From contig NZ_JACMYC010000007.1 of the NCBI RefSeq assembly GCF_014266025.1, positions 62,001 through 126,000 of the forward strand: DNA of 64,000 nt. Reading direction: 5' to 3'. Positions 9,161-17,829 of this stretch are shown here, piece by piece; the stretch's first letter is position 1, and every line of letters starts with the position of its first letter. A program made the position numbers and the translations under genes. Source of the stretch: Nocardioides deserti (GTDB lineage: Bacteria; Actinomycetota; Actinomycetes; Propionibacteriales; Nocardioidaceae). Under the pieces are notes generated by a model. That model had not been told where the DNA came from, did no database searches, and saw only the letters and a list, made by a program, of their open reading frames with translations.

Positions 9161-10057
9161 GTGCGCGCGCAACCCCGCCCCCTGGGCGTCAACACCTGGG
9201 TCTGGACCTCCCCGCTGACCGACGACGACCTCCGCCGGATGCTCGCGCTCGTCGCGGAGCTCGGCTTCGACGCGGTCGAGCTGCCCCTCGAGGAGCCGGG
9301 CCACCTCGACCCGGCCCGGACCGCCGCCGCCGTCCGCGACGCCGGCCTGGCGCCGTACGTCGTCGGCGCGATGGCCCCCGGCCGCGACCTCGTCGCCACC
9401 GACGCCGCGAGCGTCGCCCGCACCCAGGACTACCTGCGCAGCTGCGTCGACCTCGCCGCCGCGATCGGCGCGCCCAGCGTCTGCGGCCCGTTCTACGCCG
9501 CCACCGGCCGCGTGTGGCGGATGACGACCGCCGAGCGCACCGCGGCGTACGACGAGTGGTGCACGAACCTCGCGCCGGTGCTCGACCACGCCCGCGCCGC
9601 CGGCGTGGCGATCGGCATCGAGCCGCTGAACCGCTACGAGACCTCCCTGGTCAACACCGTCGACCAGGCGCTGGCCGCGCTGGCACCGCTCCTCGACGCG
9701 GCCGACCCGGGCATCGGCCTCGCGCTCGACACCTACCACCTCGGCATCGAGGAGCGCTCCAGCGCCGACGCCGTCCGGCGGGCCGGCCGCCACCTGGTGC
9801 ACGTGCAGGTCTGCGGCAACGACCGCGGCGCACCCGGCCACGACCAGACCGACTGGCCGGCGCTGCTCGATGCGCTCGACGACGTCGGCTATGCCGGCGC
9901 ACTGAACATCGAGAGCTTCACCCCCGACAACGCCTCGATCGCGGTGGCCGCCTCGATCTGGCGGCCGCTCGCCGCCTCGCCGGACGACCTGGCGCGCGAC
10001 GGCCTCACCTTCCTCCGGTCGCTGACCGGCTCCCACGCCCCAGGAGGCGCCGCATGA
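9161..10057 (+). CDS. Sugar phosphate isomerase/epimerase (TIM barrel, AP-endonuclease 2-like fold)
   Basis: A 298-residue protein. The order of motifs (GVNTWVWTSPL, FDAVELPLEEPG, IGIEPLNRYETSLVNT, GLALDTYHLGIEE, VHVQVCGNDRGAPGHD, GALNIESFTP) is that of the D-psicose/tagatose 3-epimerase and xylose-isomerase-like superfamily, with Glu, Asp, His and Glu metal ligands along the barrel. It probably epimerises or isomerises a ketose or keto-sugar. The start is chosen as the GTG at 9161 because the GGAAGG ribosome site (9148-9153) is well spaced from it; the GTG at 9155 is too close. It overlaps the next gene by four bases. Confidence 0.85.
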   Translation: MRAQPRPLGVNTWVWTSPLTDDDLRRMLALVAELGFDAVELPLEEPGHLDPARTAAAVRDAGLAPYVVGAMAPGRDLVATDAASVARTQDYLRSCVDLAAAIGAPSVCGPFYAATGRVWRMTTAERTAAYDEWCTNLAPVLDHARAAGVAIGIEPLNRYETSLVNTVDQALAALAPLLDAADPGIGLALDTYHLGIEERSSADAVRRAGRHLVHVQVCGNDRGAPGHDQTDWPALLDALDDVGYAGALNIESFTPDNASIAVAASIWRPLAASPDDLARDGLTFLRSLTGSHAPGGAA

Positions 10058-11229
10058 CCGAAGCGAACCCCACCGGCGCGCCCGGCCTGGGGGTGGCCGT
10101 GATCGGCTACTCCTTCATGGGCAAGGCGCACTCCAACGCCTGGCGCAACGTCTCCGCGTTCTTCCCCGACGCCCCGCGGGTGCGGCAGCAGGTGCTGGTC
10201 GGGCGGGACCCGGCGGCGCTGAAGACCGCCGCGGACCGCTACGGGTGGGCCGACACCGCCACCGACTGGCGCGACGTCGTGACCCGCGACGACGTCGACG
10301 TCGTCGACGTCTGCACCCCCGGGCACCTGCACGCGGAGGTCGCGCTCGCGGCGCTCGAGGCCGGCAAGCACGTCCTGGTCGAGAAGCCGCTCGCCAACAC
10401 CGTGGCCGAGTCCGAGGCCCTGGTCGCCGCCGCCGCGGCCGCCGCCGAGCGCGGTGTGGTCACGATGACCGGCTTCAACTACCGCCGGGTGCCGGCGCTC
10501 GCGCTCGCGCGGCGGATGATCGCCGAGGGCCGGATCGGCACCGTCCGCCAGGTCCGGGCCAGCTACCTCCAGGACTGGCTCGTCGACGAGTCCGCGCCGA
10601 TGACGTGGCGGCTGCGCCGCGAGTCGGCCGGGTCCGGCGTCCTCGGCGACCTCGGCTCGCACGTGGTCGACCAGCTGCACCACCTGCTCGGCGAGCCGGT
10701 CGTCTCCGCGAGCGGCCACCTGCGCACCTTCGTGCCGCAGCGGCCCGGCGACCACGGGCCCGAGGAGGTCACCGTCGACGACGCGGCCTGGGCGACGCTC
10801 GAGACCGCCTCCGGCGTGGTCGCCAGCCTCGAGGTCAGCCGGATGGCCACCAGCCGCAAGAACGCGCTGCAGATCGAGGTCTACGGCACGGCCGGTTCGC
10901 TGTCGTTCGACCTCGAGCGGCTCAACGAGCTCGGCGTCGACGACCACGGGCTCGACCCCGCCGGCGGCGTACGCCGGGTGCTCGTCACCGAGACCGACCA
11001 CCCCTACCTCGACGCCTGGTGGCCGCCCGGCCACGTGCTCGGCTGGGACAGCACGTTCACCTCGCAGGCCGCCGACTTCCTGGCCGCGGTCGCCAACGGG
11101 ACCAAGCCGGCGCCGTCGTTCGCCGACGGCCTGGCCGTCCAGCGGGTGCTGGCGGCCATCGAGGAGAGTGCGGGACGCTCGGGCGCCCGCGTCGCCGTAC
11201 CGACCGTCACCACCCAGCAGGAGGACTGA
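10054..11229 (+). CDS. Gfo/Idh/MocA-family oxidoreductase
   Basis: A 391-residue NAD(P)-dependent dehydrogenase. The N-terminal Rossmann fold begins VAVIGYSFMGKAHSNAW, and EKPLANT (lysine of the catalytic region) is followed by the C-terminal beta-sheet domain. DLGSHVVDQLHHLLGEP contains the D-x-G-S-H-x-x-D...H block. Family members oxidise or reduce a sugar or polyol ring hydroxyl, often giving a keto-sugar used by the neighbouring TIM-barrel enzymes. AGGAGG precedes the ATG. It lies between two isomerase genes in the same operon, which supports a joint oxidise-isomerise pathway. Confidence 0.88.
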   Translation: MTEANPTGAPGLGVAVIGYSFMGKAHSNAWRNVSAFFPDAPRVRQQVLVGRDPAALKTAADRYGWADTATDWRDVVTRDDVDVVDVCTPGHLHAEVALAALEAGKHVLVEKPLANTVAESEALVAAAAAAAERGVVTMTGFNYRRVPALALARRMIAEGRIGTVRQVRASYLQDWLVDESAPMTWRLRRESAGSGVLGDLGSHVVDQLHHLLGEPVVSASGHLRTFVPQRPGDHGPEEVTVDDAAWATLETASGVVASLEVSRMATSRKNALQIEVYGTAGSLSFDLERLNELGVDDHGLDPAGGVRRVLVTETDHPYLDAWWPPGHVLGWDSTFTSQAADFLAAVANGTKPAPSFADGLAVQRVLAAIEESAGRSGARVAVPTVTTQQED

Positions 11230-11230
11230 G

Positions 11231-12229
11231 ATGGGCAAGCGCTTCACCCTGTTCACCGGCCAGTGGGCCGACCTGCCGCTCGAGGAGGTCGCCCGGCTCG
11301 CCGCCGGCTGGGGGTACGACGGACTCGAGATCGCCGTCTCCGGCGAGCACCTCGACGCGTGGCGCTGGGACGAGCCCGGCTACGTCGAGGGGCGGCTGGA
11401 GATCCTCGAGCGGCACGGCCTCGGCTGCTGGGCGATCTCCAACCACCTCACCGGCCAGGCCGTCTGCGACGACCCGATCGACGAGCGGCACCGCGCGATC
11501 GTCCGGGACCGCGTGTGGGGCGACGGCGACCCCGAGGGCGTGCGCACCCGTGCCGCGGAGGAGCTGGCGCTGACCGCGCGGCTCGCTCAGCGGATGGGCG
11601 TCTCCACCGTCGTCGGCTTCACCGGCTCCTCGATCTGGCCGTACGTCGCGATGTTCCCGCCGGTGCCGGCCTCCCGGATCGAGGCGGGCTTCACCGACTT
11701 CGCCGACCGCTGGAACCCGATCCTCGACGTCTTCGACGAGTGCGGCGTCCGCTTCGCCCACGAGGTGCACCCCTCGGAGATCGCCTACGACTACTGGTCG
11801 ACGGTGCGCGCGCTCGAGGCGGTCGGCCACCGCGAGGCCTTCGGCCTGAACTGGGACCCCAGCCACATGATGTGGCAGGACCTCGACCCGGTCGCGTTCA
11901 TCACCGACTTCGCCGACCGGATCTACCACGTCGACTGCAAGGACACCCGCCTGCGCCTCGGCGGCGGCCGCAACGGCCGGCTCTCCTCGCACCTGCCCTG
12001 GGGCGACCCGCGCCGCGGCTGGGACTTCGTCTCCACCGGCCGCGGCCAGGTCCCGTGGGAGGACTGCTTCCGCGCGCTCGCCGCCATCGGCTACGCCGGA
12101 CCGATCTCCGTGGAGTGGGAGGACGCCGGCATGGACCGCCTGCACGGCGCCCCCGAGGCCCTCGCCTTCCTCAAGCAGTTCGACTACGACCCTCCCGCCG
12201 CCGCCTTCGACGCCGCGTTCAGCTCCTAG
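11231..12229 (+). CDS. Sugar phosphate isomerase/epimerase (second TIM-barrel enzyme)
   Basis: A 332-residue protein of the xylose-isomerase-like TIM-barrel superfamily, distinct from the one two genes upstream. Metal-ligand motifs in order are FAHEVHPSEIAYD (Glu), GLNWDPSHMMWQ (Asp, His), IYHVDCKDTRL (His, Asp) and GPISVEWEDAGMDR (Glu). Similar proteins accompany Gfo/Idh/MocA dehydrogenases in inositol, keto-glycoside and rare-sugar loci. It starts one base after the preceding stop. It is the last gene of the operon; the 74-base palindrome at 12260 follows. Confidence 0.85.
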   Translation: MGKRFTLFTGQWADLPLEEVARLAAGWGYDGLEIAVSGEHLDAWRWDEPGYVEGRLEILERHGLGCWAISNHLTGQAVCDDPIDERHRAIVRDRVWGDGDPEGVRTRAAEELALTARLAQRMGVSTVVGFTGSSIWPYVAMFPPVPASRIEAGFTDFADRWNPILDVFDECGVRFAHEVHPSEIAYDYWSTVRALEAVGHREAFGLNWDPSHMMWQDLDPVAFITDFADRIYHVDCKDTRLRLGGGRNGRLSSHLPWGDPRRGWDFVSTGRGQVPWEDCFRALAAIGYAGPISVEWEDAGMDRLHGAPEALAFLKQFDYDPPAAAFDAAFSS

Positions 12230-12259
12230 CCGCGTCCGCTCCGGGGCCGGCCCGCCGCC

Positions 12260-12333
12260 CTTGTAACGGAACGTTCGCTGCTCTACCTGTACGCTGCAGC
12301 GTGCAGACACAGTGGCGAACGCCGCGTTACATG
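12260..12333. repeat. 74-base intergenic palindromic repeat, family A copy 1
   Basis: An imperfect palindrome with ends CTTGTAACG and CGTTACATG, centred on CTGCAG. A second copy of exactly the same length is at 34347-34420, with 62 of 74 positions identical when aligned without gaps. The two halves can fold into one long hairpin. It lies between convergent genes, so a terminator role or a REP/MITE-like origin are both open. Confidence 0.8.
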
Positions 12334-12349
12334 CGACAGCCGGGACCGC

Positions 12350-13048
12350 TCAGACCCCGGCGGCGGCGATCGCGTCCGCGACGGCGTCGCCGAAGGCCCG
12401 GTGGCCCTCGAGGGTGAGGTGCAGCCGGTCGTCGAGGTAGGGCAGGTCCAGCCCGCTGGTGGGGACGTACGTCGCCGCGTGCCGCTCCGCGAGCCGGGCC
12501 AGCAGCCGGTCGATGCGGGCGACCCCGTCCCCGCGCGCGGGCGCGCTCGCCGGTCCGACCACGACGACGGCCGCGTCGCCGACCCGGCGCTCGAGGCCGG
12601 CCACCAGGCGCTCGAACCCGGCCCGCACGGCGGCGTCGCTCTGGTCGACGTCGTTCAACCCGCCCTCGACGACCACGAGGTCGGCGCCGCCGAGGACCGC
12701 ATCGGCGGCGCGGGCGGCGAAGGAGACCTCGGGCCCGCAGCCGCTCGCGCCGGCGCTGAAGCCCGACCCGGAGAAGCCCGCCACGCGCACCCGGCCCGCG
12801 AGCCGCGACGGCCACGACGTACCCACCTCGTCCAGACCGAGCCCGGCCGCCCACGAGTCGCCGATGACCACGACGTCGCGGCCCTCGCCGGTGACGATCC
12901 CCGCCCGCTCGGCCGAGCTCGCGGCGAACCGCTCGCAGCGGGTGCTGCCGGTGCCGCGCGCCCGGTCGGCCAGCTGGACGACGAGGACGCCGACGACCAC
13001 CAGCACGACCACGGCGAGGAGCACCGAACGGCGACGGGCGAGGAGCAC
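12350..13048 (-). CDS. Membrane-anchored SGNH/GDSL hydrolase
   Basis: A 232-residue protein with an N-terminal transmembrane anchor (about residues 7-27, LLAVVVLVVVGVLVVQLA). The extracytoplasmic SGNH domain has block I VVVIGDSWAAG (Ser near 65), block III EGGLNDVDQ (Asn) and block V DDRLHLT (Asp 207, His 210). Such enzymes are esterases, often acting on cell-wall or glycan acyl groups. It is cytoplasm-in, domain-out. It stands alone between a palindromic repeat and a small peptide gene; the substrate is unknown. Confidence 0.8.
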   Translation of the reverse strand: MLLARRRSVLLAVVVLVVVGVLVVQLADRARGTGSTRCERFAASSAERAGIVTGEGRDVVVIGDSWAAGLGLDEVGTSWPSRLAGRVRVAGFSGSGFSAGASGCGPEVSFAARAADAVLGGADLVVVEGGLNDVDQSDAAVRAGFERLVAGLERRVGDAAVVVVGPASAPARGDGVARIDRLLARLAERHAATYVPTSGLDLPYLDDRLHLTLEGHRAFGDAVADAIAAAGV

Positions 13049-13159
13049 CTGACGATGGTGCGCCGTTCCCGCCCGCCCACCGAGGGTTGTTGCAGGATCG
13101 TTGCCGACCGCAAGGAACTCCGGTCGAGCCGGTCGGCGCGATTCCTCGGGCGGTCCGCC

Positions 13160-13306
13160 TCAGGACTCCGTCGGCCGAGGCTCCGGGGGCTCCGCCACGC
13201 CGGGGTCCTCGCCCGGCGCGACGGGGTTCGGCGACTGCTCGGGGTCGCTGCCGGGCGGGGCGGTGCTCGGGTCGGTCGGGTCGGGCTCGAACGGTGCGGT
13301 GGCCAT
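13160..13306 (-). CDS. Small acidic proline-rich protein, 48 residues
   Basis: A short reading frame, MATAPFEPDP... ending ...EPRPTES, composed mostly of Pro, Glu, Asp, Ser and Ala, with no Cys or aromatic core; it is probably disordered. The evidence that it is real is its composition, which matches another small protein at 45850-45984, and a GGCT-N15-GGGTAC promoter-like motif placed nine bases before the ATG. The same arrangement and spacing precede the HVA1-type gene at 17435. There is no ribosome site, so the mRNA would be leaderless or nearly so. The function is unknown. Confidence 0.5.
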   Translation of the reverse strand: MATAPFEPDPTDPSTAPPGSDPEQSPNPVAPGEDPGVAEPPEPRPTES

Positions 13307-13315
13307 GGCGGCTCG

Positions 13316-13340
13316 GTACCCGGACGGCGCCCCACGAGCC
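13316..13340 (-). promoter_or_regulatory. Stress-sigma-type promoter (GGCT-N15-GGGTAC)
   Basis: On the minus strand GGCT and GGGTAC are separated by 15 bases, fitting the Streptomyces SigB consensus GNNT-N14-16-GGGTAC/T. The -10 element ends nine bases before the ATG at 13306. The assignment is by motif only. Confidence 0.45.
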
Positions 13341-13401
13341 GCTCGCGAGCCGCCCCGCGTGGGAGCCGACCCGGGTGGAGACGCGGCCCGACCCCGGCGG
13401 G

Positions 13402-14943
13402 TCAGACCAACGCGTACGCCGCCAGCTCGCCGGCGAGGTCCTCGTTGGCGCGGCCGTGGACGATCGTGCCGTCGGCGGTGTGCTCGACGGAGTCGATCTC
13501 GCCGTGCTGGTGCAGCCGGTTGATCAGGTCTCCGCGCTCGTAGGGCAGCAGCGCGGCGAACTCCACGCCGGGTCGGGGCAGCTCGCCCTCCACGACGGCG
13601 AGCGCGTCGGCGATGCCTTCACCGGTCTTGGCGCTGACGACCACGCAGTGCGGCTCGCGCTGGCGCAGGCGGGCGATGACCATCGGGTCGGCGGCGTCGG
13701 CCTTGTTGATGACGACGAGCTCGGGCACCTGGTCGGCACCGATCTCGGCGAACACCTCGCGCACTGCGGCGATCTGTCCCTCCGGGTCGGGGTGGGAGCC
13801 GTCGACGACGTGCAGCACGAGGTCGGCGTCGGCCACCTCCTCCAGGGTGGAGCGGAACGCCTCGACCAGCTGGTGCGGCAGGTGCCGCACGAAGCCGACC
13901 GTGTCCGACATCGTGTAGACGCGGCCGTCGGAGGTCGTCGTGCGCCGTGTCGTCGGGTCCAGCGTCGCGAACAGCGCGTCCTCGACCAGCACCCCGGCGT
14001 CGGTGAGCCGGTTGAGCAGCGAGGACTTGCCGGCGTTGGTGTAGCCGGCGATCGCGACCGCGGGGATCTGGTGGCGACGGCGCTCCTGGCGCTTGGTGTC
14101 GCGGGTCCCCTTCATCTCGCGCAGCTCGCGGCGGAGCTTGGCGATCCGGGTGTTGATCCGGCGCCGGTCGGTCTCGATCTTGGTCTCACCGGGACCACGG
14201 CCACCGATGCCGACACCGCCGGCGGCACGGCCGCCGACCTGGCGCGACAGGTTGCCACCCCAACCACGCAGGCGCTGCTTGAGGTAGGTCAGCTGCGCGA
14301 GCTCGACCTGCGCCTGGCCCTCCTTGGACTTCGCGTGCTGGGCGAAGATGTCGAGGATCAGCGCGGTCCGGTCGACGACCTTGACCTTGAGCCGGTCCTC
14401 GAGGTTCCTCAGCTGGCTGGGTGCGAGCTCGCCGTCGCAGATCACCGTGTCGGCGCCGGTGGCGGCGACGATCTCCTTGAGCCCCTCGACCTTGCCGCGG
14501 CCGATGTACGTCGCCGGGTCGGGCCGCTGCCGGCGCTGGTAGATCGCGTCGAGCACCTCGGAGCCGGCGGTCTCCGCGAGGAGCGCGAGCTCGGCCATGG
14601 AGTTCTCGGCGTCCTCGACGCTGCCCTCGGTCCACACGCCCACCAGGACCACGCGCTCGAGGCGCAGCTGGCGGTACTCGACCTCGGTGATGTCCTCGAG
14701 GTCGGTCCGCAGCGCGGCGACGCGGCGCAGCTCGTGGCGCTCGGCGAGGTCGAGCTCACCGGTGGTGAGCTCCTCCTCGGGGTCGGGCTCGTCGACGTAG
14801 CCGGACTCGAAGTCGTCGTCGGTGTCGTCCTGGATGTCGTCGGTGTCGTCCTCGACGGTGACCTCGAGGTCCTCGTCGTCCCAGGCGCGGGTCTCCTCCA
14901 GCTCGGAGTCGAGCGAGAAGTCCCGTGCGTTCGCGTTGGTCAT
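13402..14943 (-). CDS. hflX: GTPase HflX
   Basis: A 513-residue protein. An acidic N-terminal extension (about residues 1-65) precedes the HflX N-domain with GRGKVEGLKEIV, then the glycine-rich linker GGRAAGGVGIGGRGPGETK. The GTPase domain has G1 GYTNAGKSSLL, G3 DTVGFV and G4 NKAD. HflX binds the 50S subunit, splits stalled ribosomes and helps heat recovery. The start at 14943 is preceded by GGAGG; an upstream ATG lacks one. It belongs to the conserved miaB-miaA-dapF-hflX order. Confidence 0.95.
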   Translation of the reverse strand: MTNANARDFSLDSELEETRAWDDEDLEVTVEDDTDDIQDDTDDDFESGYVDEPDPEEELTTGELDLAERHELRRVAALRTDLEDITEVEYRQLRLERVVLVGVWTEGSVEDAENSMAELALLAETAGSEVLDAIYQRRQRPDPATYIGRGKVEGLKEIVAATGADTVICDGELAPSQLRNLEDRLKVKVVDRTALILDIFAQHAKSKEGQAQVELAQLTYLKQRLRGWGGNLSRQVGGRAAGGVGIGGRGPGETKIETDRRRINTRIAKLRRELREMKGTRDTKRQERRRHQIPAVAIAGYTNAGKSSLLNRLTDAGVLVEDALFATLDPTTRRTTTSDGRVYTMSDTVGFVRHLPHQLVEAFRSTLEEVADADLVLHVVDGSHPDPEGQIAAVREVFAEIGADQVPELVVINKADAADPMVIARLRQREPHCVVVSAKTGEGIADALAVVEGELPRPGVEFAALLPYERGDLINRLHQHGEIDSVEHTADGTIVHGRANEDLAGELAAYALV

Positions 14944-15047
14944 GTGCCTCCGTGTCTTGCCAGGTGTCGTGCCAGGTGTCGTGCTGAGCGTCATCTCGGA
15001 GAGCACAACGCCTCCGAGCCCTCCACTATGCCCGCTTGACTGGGGCT

Positions 15048-15647
15048 GTGGACAACCCCTTTCCCCCGGTGCCCGGCTCCTCCGCCGGCATCCGCCTGCT
15101 CGGCCTCACCGGCGCGCCCGGCGTCGGCAAGAGCACGTACGCCGCGGCGCTGGCCGCCGAGCACGGCCTCGCGGTGGTCCCGATGGACGGCTTCCACTAC
15201 GCCGACGTCGAGCTCGCTCGCCGCGGGCTGCTCGACCGCAAGGGCGCGCCGGACACCTTCGACGCCGAGGGGTACGCCGTGCTGCTGCGGCGGGTGCGCC
15301 GGTGCGAGCCGGCGGTGGTCGCCCCCGCGTTCGACCGCGACCTCGAGCAGGCCCTGGCCGGGGCGATCGCGGTGCCGGCGACCGGGACGGTGGTGACCGA
15401 GGGCAACTACCTGCTGCTCGACGAGCCGCGCTGGCGGGCGGTGCGCGCGGAGGTCGACGAGGTCTGGCACCTCCACGTCGACGACGACCTGCGCCGCGAG
15501 CGGTTGGTCGCCCGGCACGTGCGGCACGGCAAGTCGCCTGCGGAGGCGCGGGCCTGGGTGGCCCACGTGGACGAGCCGAACGCCCGGCTCGTCGAGACGG
15601 TCGCGGCCCGGGCCGACCGGGTGCTGGACCTCACCGCCCGGGCCTGA
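15048..15647 (+). CDS. P-loop nucleoside/nucleotide kinase family protein (uridine-kinase/PanK-like)
   Basis: A protein of about 199 residues with Walker A GAPGVGKST near residue 25, then PMDGFHYADVEL. This is the D-G-F-H motif typical of the uridine kinase / pantothenate kinase / FrcK-like group. EGNYLLLDEPRW and an R-x-x-R lid (RLVARHVRHGKS) follow. It likely phosphorylates a small sugar or nucleoside. The start is uncertain: the GTG at 15048 is preferred, with a TTG at 15036 in frame. It is divergent from hflX and upstream of the catalase. Confidence 0.75.
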   Translation: MDNPFPPVPGSSAGIRLLGLTGAPGVGKSTYAAALAAEHGLAVVPMDGFHYADVELARRGLLDRKGAPDTFDAEGYAVLLRRVRRCEPAVVAPAFDRDLEQALAGAIAVPATGTVVTEGNYLLLDEPRWRAVRAEVDEVWHLHVDDDLRRERLVARHVRHGKSPAEARAWVAHVDEPNARLVETVAARADRVLDLTARA

Positions 15648-15657
15648 CCGACCCGCT

Positions 15658-15683
15658 GGATCGCGCCCGACCGCGTCGGGTAC
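15658..15683 (+). promoter_or_regulatory. Stress-sigma-type promoter upstream of catalase (GGAT-N16-GGGTAC)
   Basis: GGAT and GGGTAC are separated by 16 bases, 46 bases before the catalase ATG. This matches the actinobacterial SigB-type consensus and fits an oxidative-stress gene. Confidence 0.45.
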
Positions 15684-15729
15684 CTGACGACGTCCGCCCA
15701 CTCACCCACCACGCTTTGGAGGCACGAGC

Positions 15730-17358
15730 ATGGCCGACGGCACCCGCTCGCTGACCACGCGGCAGGGCCACCCTGTCCCCGACAACCAGAACACCCGGAC
15801 GATCGGCGCCCGCGGACCGGCGACGCTGGAGAACTACCACTTCCTCGAGAAGATCAGCCACTTCGACCGCGAGCGCATCCCCGAGCGGGTCGTCCACGCC
15901 CGCGGCGCGGTCGCGTTCGGCGAGTTCGAGGCGACCGGCACGTGGGGCGACGAGCCGATCGCGGCGTACACGCGGGCCAAGATCTTCTCCGAAGCCGGCA
16001 AGAGGACGCCGCTCGCGATCCGGTTCTCCACCGTCATCGGTGGCCGGGACTCCTCCGAGGCGGCGCGCGACCCGCGCGGCTTCGCGGTGAAGTTCTACAC
16101 CGAGGACGGCAACTGGGACCTCGTCGGCAACAACCTCGGCGTCTTCTTCATCCGCGACGCCATCAAGTTCCCCGACGTCATCCACTCCCTCAAGCCCGAC
16201 CCGGTGACCTTCCGCCAGGAGCCGGCGCGGATCTTCGACTTCATGTCGCAGACCCCGGAGTCGATGCACATGCTGGTCAACCTGTTCAGCCCGCGCGGCA
16301 TCCCGGCCAGCTACCGGACCCAGCAGGGCTTCGGCGTCAACACCTACCGCTGGGTCAACGCCGAGGGCGTCTCCCACCTGGTGAAGTACCACTTCTACCC
16401 GCACGAGGGCGTGAAGTCGCTGACCGAGGAGGACGCCGCCAACATCCAGGCCGGCGACCTCGGGCACGCCTCGAAGGACCTCTACGAGGCGATCGAGCGC
16501 GGCGACTTCCCGAAGTGGGACCTCTACGTGCAGATGATGGAGGACCACGACCATCCCGAGCTCGACTTCGACCCGCTCGACGACACCAAGGTGTGGCCGG
16601 AGGAGCTCTTCGAGCCCAAGCTGGTCGGGACGATGACGCTCAACCGCAACGTCAGTGACCACCACAACGAGAACGAGCAGATCGCCTTCGGCACCGGCGT
16701 GCTCGTCGACGGCCTGGAGTTCTCCGACGACAAGATGCTGGTCGGGCGGACCTTCTCCTACAGCGACACCCAGCGCTACCGGGTCGGCCCGAACTACCTC
16801 CAGCTGCCGGTCAACGCCGCCAAGGTCGACGTCCACACCAACCAGCGCGGTGGCCAGATGTCGTACGGCGTGGACCTCGCCGATGGGCAGAACCCGCACG
16901 TCAACTACGAGCCCTCGACGATGGGCGGCCTGGCCGAGTCGGCCAAGCCCGGCCACGGCGAGGTCGGCCCGGAGATCAACGGCCGGCTGACCACCGCGCG
17001 GATCCCGCGCACGAACGACTACGCGCAGGCCGGCGAGCGGTTCCGGCTGATGGAGGACTGGGAGCGCGACGACCTGGTGAAGAACCTCGTCGCCAACATC
17101 TCCGAGGCCACCCGTGAGGTCCAGGAGCGGATGGTCTGGCACTTCTTCATGTGCGAGGACGAGCTCGGCCAGCGGGTCGGCGAGGGTCTCGGCATCACCG
17201 CCGACGACGTCCGGGGGCTCGAGCCGCTCGCGACGCAGACGCTGTCGGAGGAGGAGCTCGAGCGGGCCCGCAACCTCGGCAAGAACGGCCCTCGCGACGT
17301 CGAGGGCCACACGATGACCCACTGCGTCCCGAACGAGCGGGTGGTCGTCGAGCGCTGA
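15730..17358 (+). CDS. katA: Monofunctional haem catalase
   Basis: A 542-residue small-subunit-type catalase. The catalytic His is in RVVHARG, the catalytic Asn in the [10 protein letters not shown] region, and the proximal haem Tyr in [27 protein letters not shown] and GVNTYRWVN are family blocks. It dismutates hydrogen peroxide to water and oxygen in the cytoplasm. TTGGAGG precedes the ATG. A GGGTAC promoter-like motif lies 46 bases upstream, and a strong shared terminator follows. The C-terminal tail (about residue 470 on) is the helical extension seen in actinobacterial enzymes. Confidence 0.96.
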   Translation: MADGTRSLTTRQGHPVPDNQNTRTIGARGPATLENYHFLEKISHFDRERIPERVVHARGAVAFGEFEATGTWGDEPIAAYTRAKIFSEAGKRTPLAIRFSTVIGGRDSSEAARDPRGFAVKFYTEDGNWDLVGNNLGVFFIRDAIKFPDVIHSLKPDPVTFRQEPARIFDFMSQTPESMHMLVNLFSPRGIPASYRTQQGFGVNTYRWVNAEGVSHLVKYHFYPHEGVKSLTEEDAANIQAGDLGHASKDLYEAIERGDFPKWDLYVQMMEDHDHPELDFDPLDDTKVWPEELFEPKLVGTMTLNRNVSDHHNENEQIAFGTGVLVDGLEFSDDKMLVGRTFSYSDTQRYRVGPNYLQLPVNAAKVDVHTNQRGGQMSYGVDLADGQNPHVNYEPSTMGGLAESAKPGHGEVGPEINGRLTTARIPRTNDYAQAGERFRLMEDWERDDLVKNLVANISEATREVQERMVWHFFMCEDELGQRVGEGLGITADDVRGLEPLATQTLSEEELERARNLGKNGPRDVEGHTMTHCVPNERVVVER

Positions 17359-17385
17359 CGCGCGGCCACCGGCCCCGCACACGCG

Positions 17386-17422
17386 ACGAGGCCCGCTCCC
17401 CTGACCGGGGAGCGGGCCTCGT
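17386..17422. terminator. Bidirectional terminator between catalase and the HVA1-type gene
   Basis: A near-perfect 15-base-pair stem (ACGAGGCCCGCTCCC with GGGAGCGGGCCTCGT) and a seven-base loop lie between the 3' ends of two convergent genes. Confidence 0.85.
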
Positions 17423-17434
17423 GCCGTGCGGGTG

Positions 17435-17644
17435 CTAGCTCTTCTTCTTCAGTGCGCTCGGCTTGTGCACGGCTTCCCCGCCGGACTTCTCGCTCTTCAC
17501 GAGGTACTGCGGGTCGTCCTTGCTCGCCTTGACGTCACGCTTCGCGGCGTGGGTGTCGGAGGTGATCTTCTTCTCCACCACGCCCTCGGCGGTGCCGCCG
17601 TGGGACTTCCACTCGACCTTGTCGCCCTTCTTGAACTCCGTCAT
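17435..17644 (-). CDS. HVA1/DUF2945-type small protein (Tudor-like)
   Basis: A 69-residue basic protein, MTEFKKGDKVEWKSHGGTAE..., with the K-G-D-x-V-x-W-x-S-H-G pattern of the hypervirulence-associated/DUF2945 family. A Lys-rich tail (HKPSALKKKS) follows. The family is small and stress-associated, with no proven biochemical role. The start at 17644 gives the full domain; the upstream open frame is not conserved. The GGCT-N15-GGGTAC motif ends nine bases before the ATG, so the message is near leaderless. Confidence 0.8.
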   Translation of the reverse strand: MTEFKKGDKVEWKSHGGTAEGVVEKKITSDTHAAKRDVKASKDDPQYLVKSEKSGGEAVHKPSALKKKS

Positions 17645-17653
17645 GGGCGGCCG

Positions 17654-17678
17654 GTACCCCGACGCGTCGACCCGAGCC
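17654..17678 (-). promoter_or_regulatory. Stress-sigma-type promoter (GGCT-N15-GGGTAC)
   Basis: It has the same elements, spacer and distance to the ATG (nine bases) as the motif at 13316-13340. It directs leftward transcription of the HVA1-type gene. Confidence 0.5.
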
Positions 17679-17829
17679 GACTGGCGAGCCGCCTCCCGGC
17701 GGACGGGCAATCCGGGCGTAACCACGTCGAAACAGCCGGCCACCACGCGGTCCCTAGCGTCCTTCCGTCTCGGGTCCCGCCGACGCACGGACGTGCGGCG
17801 GCGCCCCTACGAAAGGACCACCACCTCTC

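Noticed and set aside
12207-12310. Short peptides encoded on both strands within the family A repeats (Q-x-E-Q-R-T-x-R-Y)
   Set aside because: The similar peptides arise because the DNA is a repeated palindrome; no ribosome site or conserved frame.
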